Part shown: in pieces, positions 25,000 through 33,172 of the stretch
How the letters are laid out: each line of letters starts with the position of its first letter
Position numbering within the stretch: position 1 is the first letter of the stretch
NCBI GenBank assembly: GCA_905235085.1
Contig: CAJOKD010000020.1
Span: 1-35,517 of the forward strand
Source of the DNA: an uncultured Bacteroidales bacterium
Lineage (GTDB): Bacteria > Bacteroidota > Bacteroidia > Bacteroidales > UBA932
Direction of reading: 5' to 3'
Length of the DNA: 35,517 nt
The notes under the pieces: model-generated
The model's input: the letters and a program-made list of their open reading frames with translations, nothing else
The model's database searches: none
What the model was told of the DNA's origin: nothing
Made by a program: the position numbers and the translations under genes

Positions 25000-25950
25000 A
25001 TGTCGAAGTTTGTCGGTTTCATAAAGGACTGGATGCTCCCGATAGCCATCGCAACCGGAATATGTACCTATCTCCTGCTGCACTTCGTTCCGTCGCTGTC
25101 GGTCTCCGCTGAACCGGCATTCTCGAGAGTCGCCAAGAATCTCCAGCCTGTCCTGGTGGCGGTGATGCTCTTCCTGCAGTTCAACAAGATTTCCCCACAC
25201 GACCTCAGATTCAGGAGATGGCATATATGGCTGCTGCTCTTCCAGGCCGTGATGTTCGTAGTCCCCGCCCTGATCTGCACAAACATCCCCCACGGAAACA
25301 TCAGGATCCTGGTCGAGTGCGCGATGCTCTGTTTCGTCTGCCCTACCGCTGCAGCCGCCGGAGTCATCACCGACAAGCTTGGTGGAAGCCTCTCGGACAC
25401 AGTGACTTACGTTGTGCTTATCAATGTCCTGGCGGCCTTCATAATCCCGCTTGTGATCCCTGTCGTGCACCCGTCAGCTGATATTTCGTTCTGGAGCAGT
25501 TTCTTCGCCATCTGCAAGCGGGTGTTCCCGCTCCTGGTCTTCCCTCTTCTGGTAGCCTGGCTTATCCGCTACACCATACGGCCCCTCCAGATATTCCTTA
25601 TGCGCTATTCCCACTGGGCGTTCTATATCTGGGGCATCACCCTGTGCCTCTCCATCTACCTGGCCACCAAAGCCTTGATCAACAGCGGAATACCGGTTTG
25701 GTTCGCCTTCCTCATCGGCCTCGTTTCACTGGCCTGCTGCCTGATACAGTTCATCGTCGGCCGAAAGGCCGGAGGGAAGCACGACTCCATTACGGCGGGA
25801 CAGGCCCTCGGGCAGAAGAACTCTGGGTTCCTAATCTGGCTGGGCTTCTCCTTTATGACCCCTGTCACCTCCGTTGCCGGCGGCCTCTACAGCATCTGGC
25901 AGAACCTCGTCAATTCGATGGAACTCTACCAACAGCGCCACGGAAAGTAA
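25000..25950 (+). CDS. BASS/SBF-like transporter (bile acid:sodium symporter superfamily)
   Basis: This 316-aa polytopic inner-membrane protein has about nine or ten hydrophobic segments. The layout and the C-terminal segment GQALGQKNSGFLIWLG resemble the crossover region of BASS-family sodium symporters, as does the mid-protein CPTAAAAGVITDKLGG. The substrate could be an organic anion, but nothing in the sequence defines it. The ATG at 25000 is preferred over an upstream TTG frame extension because that extension would overlap the promoter. It is 49 bases upstream of the GH2 gene, which has its own promoter. Confidence 0.7.
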   Translation: MSKFVGFIKDWMLPIAIATGICTYLLLHFVPSLSVSAEPAFSRVAKNLQPVLVAVMLFLQFNKISPHDLRFRRWHIWLLLFQAVMFVVPALICTNIPHGNIRILVECAMLCFVCPTAAAAGVITDKLGGSLSDTVTYVVLINVLAAFIIPLVIPVVHPSADISFWSSFFAICKRVFPLLVFPLLVAWLIRYTIRPLQIFLMRYSHWAFYIWGITLCLSIYLATKALINSGIPVWFAFLIGLVSLACCLIQFIVGRKAGGKHDSITAGQALGQKNSGFLIWLGFSFMTPVTSVAGGLYSIWQNLVNSMELYQQRHGK

Positions 25951-25962
25951 TCGGCCCGACTT

Positions 25963-25994
25963 CTTGTATTTCCGGCTCAGTGTTGCTATTTTTG
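25963..25994 (+). promoter_or_regulatory. Likely promoter of the GH2 gene, with the -7 box next to the start codon
   Basis: TATTTTTG (25987-25994) fully matches the Bacteroidetes -7 box, and CTTG (25963-25966), 20 bases upstream, matches the -33 TTTG element at three of four positions. Only five bases separate the -7 box from the ATG at 26000, so transcription should start at or within a few bases of the start codon. The mRNA may be leaderless. Confidence 0.5.
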
Positions 25995-25999
25995 TAAAT

Positions 26000-28729
26000 A
26001 TGAGAACACGAGCCACATTGATCTGCGCCCTGGCCGTCATCCTGCTGGGCGCCTGCAACACTGCAAACGTCAAAGAAAACATCCCTCTTCCTGAGCATCC
26101 GCGCCCTGATTTCGAAAGGACTGGTTGGGTCAACCTCAACGGCACCTGGTCCTTCACCTTCGACGAAACAGCCGCCCAGGCCGCATTGTCCGGTGAAGAC
26201 CTCGCAACTATGGACAAGGAGATCCTCGTACCGTTCCCCTGGGGATCCAAACTCTCCGGAGTGGAAGATGAAGGAGACATTGGATGGTACGGACGCGAAA
26301 TCACCATCCCGAAGTCCTGGAAAGGCAAAAGGATATTCCTCATAGTGGGCGCTTCAGACTGGGAGACCACGGCCTGGATGGACGGGAAGGAACTCGGCAC
26401 CCACCAGGGAGGATACATCCCGTTCGAGTTCGAGCTCGAGGATGCAACCCCAGGCAGCACGCACCGCATTGTCCTGAAAGCCGACGACACCTACAGCGCA
26501 TCCCATCTCTACGGCAAGCAGGGATATGGCAACGCAAGGGGAATATGGCAGACCGTGTATCTCGAAGCACGCGGCAAGAACTTCATTAAGACCCTGCACT
26601 TCACGCCTGACACCGGCGCCTCAGCCGTCAAGGTGGATGTCACCTTCGACTCCCCTGCAGCGGAAGGAGAAACCTTCAAGCTGCAGTTCAAGACCGGCGG
26701 GCAGGATACCTTCACTGCAGATATCGGTGGGAAAGACAAGGCGACATTCACGGTCCCGATCAAGGACCAGCACCTCTGGGACCTCGACGACCCGTTCCTG
26801 TACGAGGTGAAGGCAAGCCTCGGGAAGGACGACGAAGTCGACGCCTATTTCGGGCAGCGCAAGATCGGGGTGGAAAAACTTCCCGGGACGGACTATCCGT
26901 ACATAGCCCTTAACGGCAAGCCGGTCTACCTCCAGCTATGCCTCGACCAGAGCTACCATCCGGAAGGCTTCTACACTTTCCCCAGCGACGAGTTTATGAA
27001 AAACGAGATACAACTCTCCAAGAATCTCGGGCTCAACGGCAACCGTATCCACATCAAGGTCGAAGTTCCCAGGAAGCTCTACTGGGCGGACAAGCTCGGC
27101 CTGCTCATAATGGCCGACACGCCGAATTTCTGGGGCGAACCTGTTCCCGAGGCCAAGGGAGACTGGGAAAGATGCCTCAGGGGCCAGCTGGAACGCGATT
27201 TCAACCATCCTTCGATCTTCGCCTGGGTCAATTTCAACGAGACCTGGGGCCTCAAGACCGACGGAGAATACCTGCCTGAAACCCAGGAATGGGTGCGGGA
27301 GATGTACAAGCTCACCAAGAGCCTCGACCCTTCCCGTCTCGTGGAAGACAACTCAGCCTGCAACAACGACCACGTGGAGAGTGACATCAACTCCTGGCAC
27401 GCCTACAGGCGTGGCTACGTCTGGGAAGAGACCCTCAAGGAATATTGCGACAACACCTACCCGGGCAGCGCTTTCAACTACATCGGCGGCAACCTGCAGA
27501 ACGGTGTTCCGATGATCAACAGCGAATGCGGAAACGTATGGGGTTATCAGGGAAGCGCAGGTGACTGCGACTTCACCTGGGACTACCACATCATGATAGA
27601 CGCCTTCAGGCGCAACCCTAAATGTGCCGGATGGCTCTACACCGAACATCACGACGTGATCAACGAGTGGAACGGCTATGTCAAGTTCGACCGCTCAGCC
27701 AAGATCGACGGACTGGACGAACTGGTCCCTGGAATGACCGTTGCAGATTTCCAGAGTCCTTACTACATCGCTCCGGACTGCTATCTTTACACAGAGCGCA
27801 ATGCCGGCGAGAAGGCTTCCATTCCTTTCGTAGCATCGTTCATGACCGACAAGGATCCGGGTGAAATGACCCTCGAGACCCAACTCGTCGGATGGAACAG
27901 ATTCGGAGAGTACAAGGAACTCTCTTCAGGCAGCCAGCCTGTATCATTCAGCCCGTACCGTAACGAAGAGGCCGGAGTCATTGAGGTGGAAGTTCCTCAA
28001 TACAACGGACTTTACCTTCTCAGGATGGTCCTCAAGTCAGGAGACAAGGTCCTCCACCGCAACTTCACCACCTTCCGCGTAAGGAACGGCGGTGACGCTC
28101 TCCATCAGGGAACAAGTGTAATAAGCTTCCCGCCTTCCACATTCTCCGCCCAGGAATGGTCGATACAGCACACATCGATATATTCAGGACTCAAGGAGAA
28201 CGGTTTCGGACACGGTTACTTCATGTACAGCCTGCAGTTACCTGAGGACTTGGATCCAAGCAGTATCTCTTCTGCAGAACTCCTGTTCGAAGCCTCCGCA
28301 AAGGAACTCTTCGGAAAGGACCGCGACGGGGATGAAATCCAGGGTGACTACATGCTTGGAAAGGGCACCTTCGACCACTGCAAGTCTCCTAACTCATATG
28401 CCATGACAGACGGAATCTTACATCCTTCCAAGGTGGAAGTCAGCGTCAACGGCGTCCAGGCGGGAGTCGTTGAACTGAAGGACGATCCGGCAGACCACAG
28501 AGGCATCCTCTCCTGGGCCGCACAGCCGAACGAGAGACATATGTGCGAATCCGGCTCTTACGGAGAACTAGTCCGCATTGCTATTCCTGTCGAGGCCCTG
28601 GCCAAGGACCGCAACCTGACCATCAAGCTGAGTGTTCCGGAAGACATGCCTGAAGGCGGCCTGGCCATCTACGGGAAGGACTTCGGCCGCTACCCTCTCG
28701 ACCCGACTCTCATACTTCATACGAAATAG
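26000..28729 (+). CDS. GH2-family glycoside hydrolase lipoprotein (beta-galactosidase/glucuronidase-like)
   Basis: This 909-aa protein is exported as a lipoprotein: LLGAC places the lipidated Cys at 19, and the ATG at 26000 is chosen for this signal. Domains in order: sugar-binding jelly roll (about 40-190; GYIPFEFELED, YGNARGIWQTVYLEA), Ig-like domain (about 195-290), TIM barrel (about 300-590) with acid/base Glu414 in VNFNETWG and probable nucleophile Glu509 in MINSECGNVWG, then C-terminal beta domains of unknown role (about 600-909). The exact linkage cut (galactoside, glucuronide, mannoside) cannot be read from sequence. It is 3 bases upstream of the SUMF1-propeller gene, suggesting a two-gene glycan-processing unit. 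Confidence 0.9.
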   Translation: MRTRATLICALAVILLGACNTANVKENIPLPEHPRPDFERTGWVNLNGTWSFTFDETAAQAALSGEDLATMDKEILVPFPWGSKLSGVEDEGDIGWYGREITIPKSWKGKRIFLIVGASDWETTAWMDGKELGTHQGGYIPFEFELEDATPGSTHRIVLKADDTYSASHLYGKQGYGNARGIWQTVYLEARGKNFIKTLHFTPDTGASAVKVDVTFDSPAAEGETFKLQFKTGGQDTFTADIGGKDKATFTVPIKDQHLWDLDDPFLYEVKASLGKDDEVDAYFGQRKIGVEKLPGTDYPYIALNGKPVYLQLCLDQSYHPEGFYTFPSDEFMKNEIQLSKNLGLNGNRIHIKVEVPRKLYWADKLGLLIMADTPNFWGEPVPEAKGDWERCLRGQLERDFNHPSIFAWVNFNETWGLKTDGEYLPETQEWVREMYKLTKSLDPSRLVEDNSACNNDHVESDINSWHAYRRGYVWEETLKEYCDNTYPGSAFNYIGGNLQNGVPMINSECGNVWGYQGSAGDCDFTWDYHIMIDAFRRNPKCAGWLYTEHHDVINEWNGYVKFDRSAKIDGLDELVPGMTVADFQSPYYIAPDCYLYTERNAGEKASIPFVASFMTDKDPGEMTLETQLVGWNRFGEYKELSSGSQPVSFSPYRNEEAGVIEVEVPQYNGLYLLRMVLKSGDKVLHRNFTTFRVRNGGDALHQGTSVISFPPSTFSAQEWSIQHTSIYSGLKENGFGHGYFMYSLQLPEDLDPSSISSAELLFEASAKELFGKDRDGDEIQGDYMLGKGTFDHCKSPNSYAMTDGILHPSKVEVSVNGVQAGVVELKDDPADHRGILSWAAQPNERHMCESGSYGELVRIAIPVEALAKDRNLTIKLSVPEDMPEGGLAIYGKDFGRYPLDPTLILHTK

Positions 28730-28732
28730 CCG

Positions 28733-30589
28733 ATGAAAGGCCCGTTCCCGGCTATACTGATGGCTCTGCTGTTTCCGGCTTTCCTGCATTGTCAGGAAAT
28801 GCCGGAAATGGTGTATATTCCCCCGGGAACCTTCACTATGGGCAGCGACGGTTCCGGTTATGGCCAGGACGAGGCTCCGAAGCATGAGGTGACCATTTCA
28901 AAGGGTTTCCGGATGAGTGCCACGGAGATTACCAACCTCCAGTACGAGCAGTTCCGCCCTGCCCACAAGGAACTTAGGGGCAAGGACGGTTTCTCTTCCG
29001 GCGATGACGAGGCAGTGGTCTTCGTCTCCTGGTATGACGCCCGTTCCTACTGCAAGTGGCTCTCAGAAAAGACCGGCAGACACTTCCGGCTCCCTACCGA
29101 AGCGGAATGGGAATATGCCTGCAGGGCAGGAACTGTGACTGAATACAACACCGGAGATTCCCTTCCTCCAGCAGCCCTGAAGCACCAGAAGACCGAGAGG
29201 AACCTTCATCAGGTCTCTTTGGAAGTAGCCCAGGGAGAAGCCAATGCCTTCGGCCTTTACGACATGCACGGAAACGTGGAGGAATGGTGCCTGGACTGGT
29301 ACGGGCCATATTCCGGCAAAGCAGCCAAAGACCCTGCCGGGCCTCGCGAAGGGTTGTTCAGGGTAACCAGAGGCGGGAGCCACAACACTCCGGTGGAATA
29401 TCTCCGCAGCGCCAATCGTTCCGCAGCCATCGCCGGGGACATGCACAGCCAGATCGGATTCAGGATAGTGGAATCAACTCATACTCCCAAGCCTTACAGG
29501 ATAAAGGAGGAAAAACCCTTGAATCAAAGGAAGGTAAGCCGGAAAACATATCGCTGGCCCAATGCGTCCTCCGAGCCTTTCTGGCTCGAGCCGATCCCAT
29601 TCGTAATCCCACCTTCTGACGGAACTCCTTTCTACAAGCACAACCACCAGCCTGCGGTCACCTGGTGCAGGAACGGAGACTTGCTCGCGATCTGGTTCTC
29701 CTGCGATAACGAACATGGTAGGGAAATGGTGGTCCTCTCATCCAGACTTCGCCGGGGTGCCTCGGAGTGGGATCCGGCTTCCCTGTTCTTCTCCGTACCG
29801 GACAGGAACATGACCGGGAGTTCCCTGCTTATTTGTCCCGACGGGACTCTCCTGCACATGAACGGGGTATCCAATTCCGGGGACTGGCAGAACCTGGCTC
29901 TGGTCACGAGATTCAGCTACGACGGTAACGGATCCTCCTGGAGTCCCGCATTCATCACGGGGCCGGAACACGCCCGGCGGCATCAGGTAATCGCCGGACC
30001 GATAGCGCTTTCCGATGGAACCTTGGTCCAATGTTGTGACGCCGGAGCCGGAGGCCATGACGGAACAGCCGTGCACATAAGCGATGATGGCGGCCTTACT
30101 TGGCAGGACACCGGTGCAACGATACCGGGCATCCATGCCGGGATAGCGGAACTGGGTGATGGTTCCCTGATTGCCTTCGGAAGGGGCAATTCGATCGACG
30201 GGATGATGCCGGTCAGCCGTTCTGTGGACCGGGGGAAGACCTGGCAGAGCGGAGCCAGCGTGTTCCCTCCGATTTCCGGAGGCCAGAGGCTTGTCCTCAA
30301 AAGATTGCAGGAAGGTCCTCTGATGCTGGTTTCGTTCGGTGAAAACGGAATGTTCGCCAGCCTTTCCTCCGATGATGGAAAGACCTGGAGCAAGCCGGTG
30401 CTGATGACCGACGGAAAGACCAGGACCCTCAACGGCGGTGCATGGACAGGCTCTTTCACGATGGACTCCGATCACGCCGAGCCAAAAGGCTACCTCTGCT
30501 GCACCCAGACCCCGGACGGCACCATCCACCTCCTCTCCAGCCGCCTCCACTACCGCTTCAACCTCCCCTGGCTACTGGGAAGGATATAA
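28733..30589 (+). CDS. Fusion of a SUMF1-like domain and an Asp-box (sialidase-like) beta-propeller
   Basis: This 618-aa exported protein has a signal peptide at about residues 1-20. Residues about 24-245 form a SUMF1/formylglycine-enzyme fold: MVYIPPGTFTMGSDG, FRLPTEAEWEYACRAG, GLYDMHGNVEEW and RVTRGGSH. The segment after RGGS lacks the cysteine pair used by true formylglycine-generating enzymes, so sulfatase maturation is unlikely. Residues about 270-610 form a BNR/Asp-box propeller with SDDGGLTW (from S450), SVDRGKTW (S497) and SSDDGKTW (S546), spaced 47-49 residues apart. The usual sialidase RIP motif is not visible (the strand reads HQPAVTW), so true sialidase activity is uncertain. It probably acts with the GH2 enzyme on a host or plant glycan. 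Confidence 0.85.
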   Translation: MKGPFPAILMALLFPAFLHCQEMPEMVYIPPGTFTMGSDGSGYGQDEAPKHEVTISKGFRMSATEITNLQYEQFRPAHKELRGKDGFSSGDDEAVVFVSWYDARSYCKWLSEKTGRHFRLPTEAEWEYACRAGTVTEYNTGDSLPPAALKHQKTERNLHQVSLEVAQGEANAFGLYDMHGNVEEWCLDWYGPYSGKAAKDPAGPREGLFRVTRGGSHNTPVEYLRSANRSAAIAGDMHSQIGFRIVESTHTPKPYRIKEEKPLNQRKVSRKTYRWPNASSEPFWLEPIPFVIPPSDGTPFYKHNHQPAVTWCRNGDLLAIWFSCDNEHGREMVVLSSRLRRGASEWDPASLFFSVPDRNMTGSSLLICPDGTLLHMNGVSNSGDWQNLALVTRFSYDGNGSSWSPAFITGPEHARRHQVIAGPIALSDGTLVQCCDAGAGGHDGTAVHISDDGGLTWQDTGATIPGIHAGIAELGDGSLIAFGRGNSIDGMMPVSRSVDRGKTWQSGASVFPPISGGQRLVLKRLQEGPLMLVSFGENGMFASLSSDDGKTWSKPVLMTDGKTRTLNGGAWTGSFTMDSDHAEPKGYLCCTQTPDGTIHLLSSRLHYRFNLPWLLGRI

Positions 30590-30610
30590 CAGATAAATGT
30601 TTAGAAGAGT

Positions 30611-31336
30611 TTACCAACCAATTGTCCAAAAGAGGATAAGCTGGTCCTTATCACTGAATATGACTCCTGATGTATATCCGTGTCTCTTATCTTCAGGAAT
30701 CATTTCACATTCTATCTTTCCTGGTTTCTTTTTCAAGATGTATTTTTTTCCGTTGCTTATGACGAAAATATCCAAATCATCACTTCGCAGTGATGTTGAT
30801 AGGGTATCAGTCAAGCCAAGTTTCTCAAGAGGCGACTTGGTCTCCAAATATCTGTTCAGAACACTGAAAGGGAAGGCATATTCCCTGTCTTGGTCTTTTA
30901 TTGTTTCCAGCAAGGCTGGTTGTTCTTTCAATACGGTTTCGCTTGCAAGATAGAATAGGTCACCAGATGATATTGTGGCAATAGATTTGGATTGAACCCG
31001 TTCTTTATATTTCGTATAGTTAAACTCGTTTGGCTGATCTATTTCCACAAGAAAGACCGGAGATAATTCTGAATAATCCATCGACCAATCAATAGAGGTG
31101 TATGATACGAAAAGGGGGGCTTTCCCAGAATGAGGATCATCGTAAAATGGGAAGTGCTTCAATAACTTTTTAGGGAAAGAACGGTCGATATCTACTGCCA
31201 TATCTTTCCAAAATGCCCATTTGTCTTTGGAAATGGGAATAGTAATCATCCTCATATTGCAAGAACAAATAGAGGTTATTAAACATATTATCAATGAACC
31301 GAATATCAGTTCTTTTGCTACCAGGCGATTGTCCAA
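30611..31336 (-). CDS. Exported small protein, second of a tandem pair of candidate Rhs immunity lipoproteins
   Basis: This 241-aa protein has no database family I recognise. No ATG precedes its signal sequence; the TTG at 31336 gives MDNRLVAKE plus a hydrophobic stretch and Cys24/Cys26, resembling a lipoprotein signal. The TTG lies inside the last codons of the upstream gene (19-base overlap), consistent with coupled translation. It is clearly paralogous to the upstream gene product: both share VLVEID/FLVEID, YAFPF, a D-I-[FY] strand and a C-terminal PEDKRHGYTSG segment ending WTI[GA]W. Position downstream of an Rhs tip suggests immunity, as inference only. It converges on the SUMF1-propeller gene with a 21-base gap. 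Confidence 0.72.
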   Translation of the reverse strand: MDNRLVAKELIFGSLIICLITSICSCNMRMITIPISKDKWAFWKDMAVDIDRSFPKKLLKHFPFYDDPHSGKAPLFVSYTSIDWSMDYSELSPVFLVEIDQPNEFNYTKYKERVQSKSIATISSGDLFYLASETVLKEQPALLETIKDQDREYAFPFSVLNRYLETKSPLEKLGLTDTLSTSLRSDDLDIFVISNGKKYILKKKPGKIECEMIPEDKRHGYTSGVIFSDKDQLILFWTIGW

Positions 31337-32028
31337 TATACTATTCTTTTAAGAACATCGTGAAAGTAAATCCCACTTGTGTATCCGTGTCTCTTATCCT
31401 CAGGGAGTTGTTCCCAGGAATATATCACGGCATTATTTTTCAGGGCACATTTTCTACCATTATTTAGGATGTAGATATCTATATCCGATTTATTCGTTTC
31501 GTCAATCAGTAGTATCCCTCCATTATATGAATCTTCTATAAAAGGGAAAGCATACTTCTTTGCGGTATCTCGAACCATATCAATAGGGAATAGATCCATA
31601 ATCTCATCACTCGTCAAATAATCCATAACATAATCGCTTGGCAGGTAGAAGATATCCTCAAAGGTAGCCGTAAGAGATTCCTGCTTAATAATCTCTTTAA
31701 ATAGAAAATACTGCTCAGCATTGCCAAGGGAATCAATTTCAACCAGAACGTACGGTAAAAATAGAACACGTTCATCGTATTCCACGGGAAAGGAACGATG
31801 TAATGACATTGGTGTATTTTCTCCAGGAACATCAGATCTATTGAACGAGAAATGTGCTAAAAGACTGTCCGGGATCACTTGTCTGAATGGCTTTTCGAAT
31901 CTCTTCCAATAGCCTTTGTAATTTTGATGCATCGCAGGACTGGAGTGCACTACCCTGAAATTGCAGGAAGTAATAGCTAAAGAGAAACAGAAGAAAATCG
32001 GTATGTAAAATAATCTTATTATTTTCAT
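31318..32028 (-). CDS. Candidate Rhs immunity lipoprotein, first of a tandem paralogous pair
   Basis: This 236-aa predicted lipoprotein has signal MKIIRLFYIPIFFCFSLAITSC with lipobox ITSC and Cys22. The mature part is mixed alpha/beta with no motif I recognise. Its C-terminal half matches the downstream gene product (QLPEDKRHGYTSG, WTIAW end), so the two arose by duplication. It follows the short Rhs tip of cassette B by 65 bases; if the tip is read through a suspected frameshift, the gap shrinks to 6 bases. AT-rich composition differs from the core chromosome. The immunity role is inferred from position. Confidence 0.75.
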   Translation of the reverse strand: MKIIRLFYIPIFFCFSLAITSCNFRVVHSSPAMHQNYKGYWKRFEKPFRQVIPDSLLAHFSFNRSDVPGENTPMSLHRSFPVEYDERVLFLPYVLVEIDSLGNAEQYFLFKEIIKQESLTATFEDIFYLPSDYVMDYLTSDEIMDLFPIDMVRDTAKKYAFPFIEDSYNGGILLIDETNKSDIDIYILNNGRKCALKNNAVIYSWEQLPEDKRHGYTSGIYFHDVLKRIVYWTIAW

Positions 32029-32093
32029 TGTACCCTACCTACATAGTTCCACAAACAATGAAGGATCTTTCTTTTTCTCACTTTCAGTATACA

Positions 32094-32573
32094 TTAGTGT
32101 CCACTAATGACTCTTTCTGCTTCCTTAGAACTAAATAATGCTTCTCCGTCAGAGTAATTTGACGAGAAAGGTAAAAGATCCGAGTCTTTGTTATTACTGC
32201 GAAAGCCATTGTTATTTGTGAGGTAAATCCAACTCTTGTCACCATGCATCGGGCCTTTGCCAGTATCATCAATGGTATAATTAGCATTATAATACAATTC
32301 TCCTGTTATAATGTTCTGGAACCAGTCTTTCCCTTCCGGATCGACAAAGTTGACTGGGTTATCTCTGCAGAAGTTGTACGGCGACAGGTGCGGATACTTG
32401 GCAGCCATCGGGTCCTGCTCCTCCTTGGCGTTATACCGCCACCTGTTGAGTGATGTCATGGTCTGCGTGCTGTCGTTTACCCTTTCACCGAAAGCATAAT
32501 AGTCGTTCTGCTCGAGGACCGTCCCGTCGGACAGGTCCACCACACTCCTTACGGATCCAAGGCAGTCCTTCAC
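32094..32573 (-). CDS. Displaced Rhs C-terminal cassette B: core stub plus short toxin-like tip, probably degraded
   Basis: This is a 159-aa frame beginning at a GTG that overlaps the stop of the preceding candidate immunity gene (GTGA). Residues 1-80 are an Rhs core stub: VKDCLGSVRSVVDLSDGT, NDYYAFGERV, PHLSPYNFCRDNPVNFVDPEG. A 78-base in-frame deletion removes the usual segment from DSIAGLPYLDYG through GRWLQQ. The unique tip begins KDWFQNIITGELYYNAN and ends at ...RVISGH with a stop at 32094. In another frame, open sequence continues (YTESEKKKDPSLFVELCR) to 32035, six bases before the next gene, so the tip is probably truncated by a frameshift near 32100. No catalytic motif is recognised. 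Confidence 0.7.
   Translation of the reverse strand: MKDCLGSVRSVVDLSDGTVLEQNDYYAFGERVNDSTQTMTSLNRWRYNAKEEQDPMAAKYPHLSPYNFCRDNPVNFVDPEGKDWFQNIITGELYYNANYTIDDTGKGPMHGDKSWIYLTNNNGFRSNNKDSDLLPFSSNYSDGEALFSSKEAERVISGH
32331..32573 (-). repeat. Rhs core repeat, copy B (with 78-base deletion)
   Basis: This GC-rich block is about 90% alike to copies A and C as judged by eye. It encodes VKDCLGSVRSVVDLS at one end and NFVDPEG at the other. Compared with copy A it lacks 78 bases; the deletion endpoints in copy A are two 8-base repeats GTCCTGCT (33913-33920 and 33991-33998), of which a single copy remains here at 32412-32419. Confidence 0.85.
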
Positions 32574-33172
32574 AAATGTATGCGTGAGTTTTGGGATATG
32601 ATCTGATTATTAAAATACAGCCACAAATTCACATCAATAGGACAAGGGGCCATGATTCCATAGAATCTACATTCTCCGTGTCTATTGCCGTTGCTATCTT
32701 TCATTACAAAATAAGAGAATGATTCCCCTAAAGATGTTGTATTCGGGAATGTAGTTCTATAACCGGAAGGATAGTTGCCTGTTTCGAAGCCATTCACGAC
32801 AGCCTTCCTTTGGAGCTTCATGAGTTTCATATACCTTCTCTGCTTTTTCGGAAAACCCTTTTTGCTATATTTGGTATCAATGTCATAATTAATTATACTT
32901 GATACAGTTTTAATTTCCGTTTTGTTTTCATCCTGTGCTAAAACATAGTATTCTTTATATGAGTCTTTGGTCTTGAAAATAAGATAGTATTCTTTGTCCA
33001 TAATTGAATATAATAGTACCTCTCCTGGTATTGAATCAAATAGACATAATACTTTATCGGCTCTAACTCTACTCGCAAAATTCATTGAATCAGAAACACT
33101 ACACTTAATAGTTTGAGAATAAACCAGAGAACTAAGATACAGTAAATAACAAACGATAATAATCCTTTTCAT
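32570..33172 (-). CDS. Secreted small protein, candidate immunity factor of Rhs cassette A
   Basis: This 200-aa protein has a signal peptide ending near LVYSQ (about residue 20), hence exported to the periplasm. The mature part is rich in Lys and Tyr, with a basic segment KKGFPKKQRRYMKLMKLQRK in the middle; no family is recognised. It starts with an ATG overlapping the stop of toxin A (ATGA, 4 bases), the standard position of an immunity gene. Its stop overlaps the GTG start of cassette B. The last residues (about 8) run into the core repeat of cassette B, so its 3' end may have been remodelled when that cassette arrived. Confidence 0.75.
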   Translation of the reverse strand: MKRIIIVCYLLYLSSLVYSQTIKCSVSDSMNFASRVRADKVLCLFDSIPGEVLLYSIMDKEYYLIFKTKDSYKEYYVLAQDENKTEIKTVSSIINYDIDTKYSKKGFPKKQRRYMKLMKLQRKAVVNGFETGNYPSGYRTTFPNTTSLGESFSYFVMKDSNGNRHGECRFYGIMAPCPIDVNLWLYFNNQIISQNSRIHL

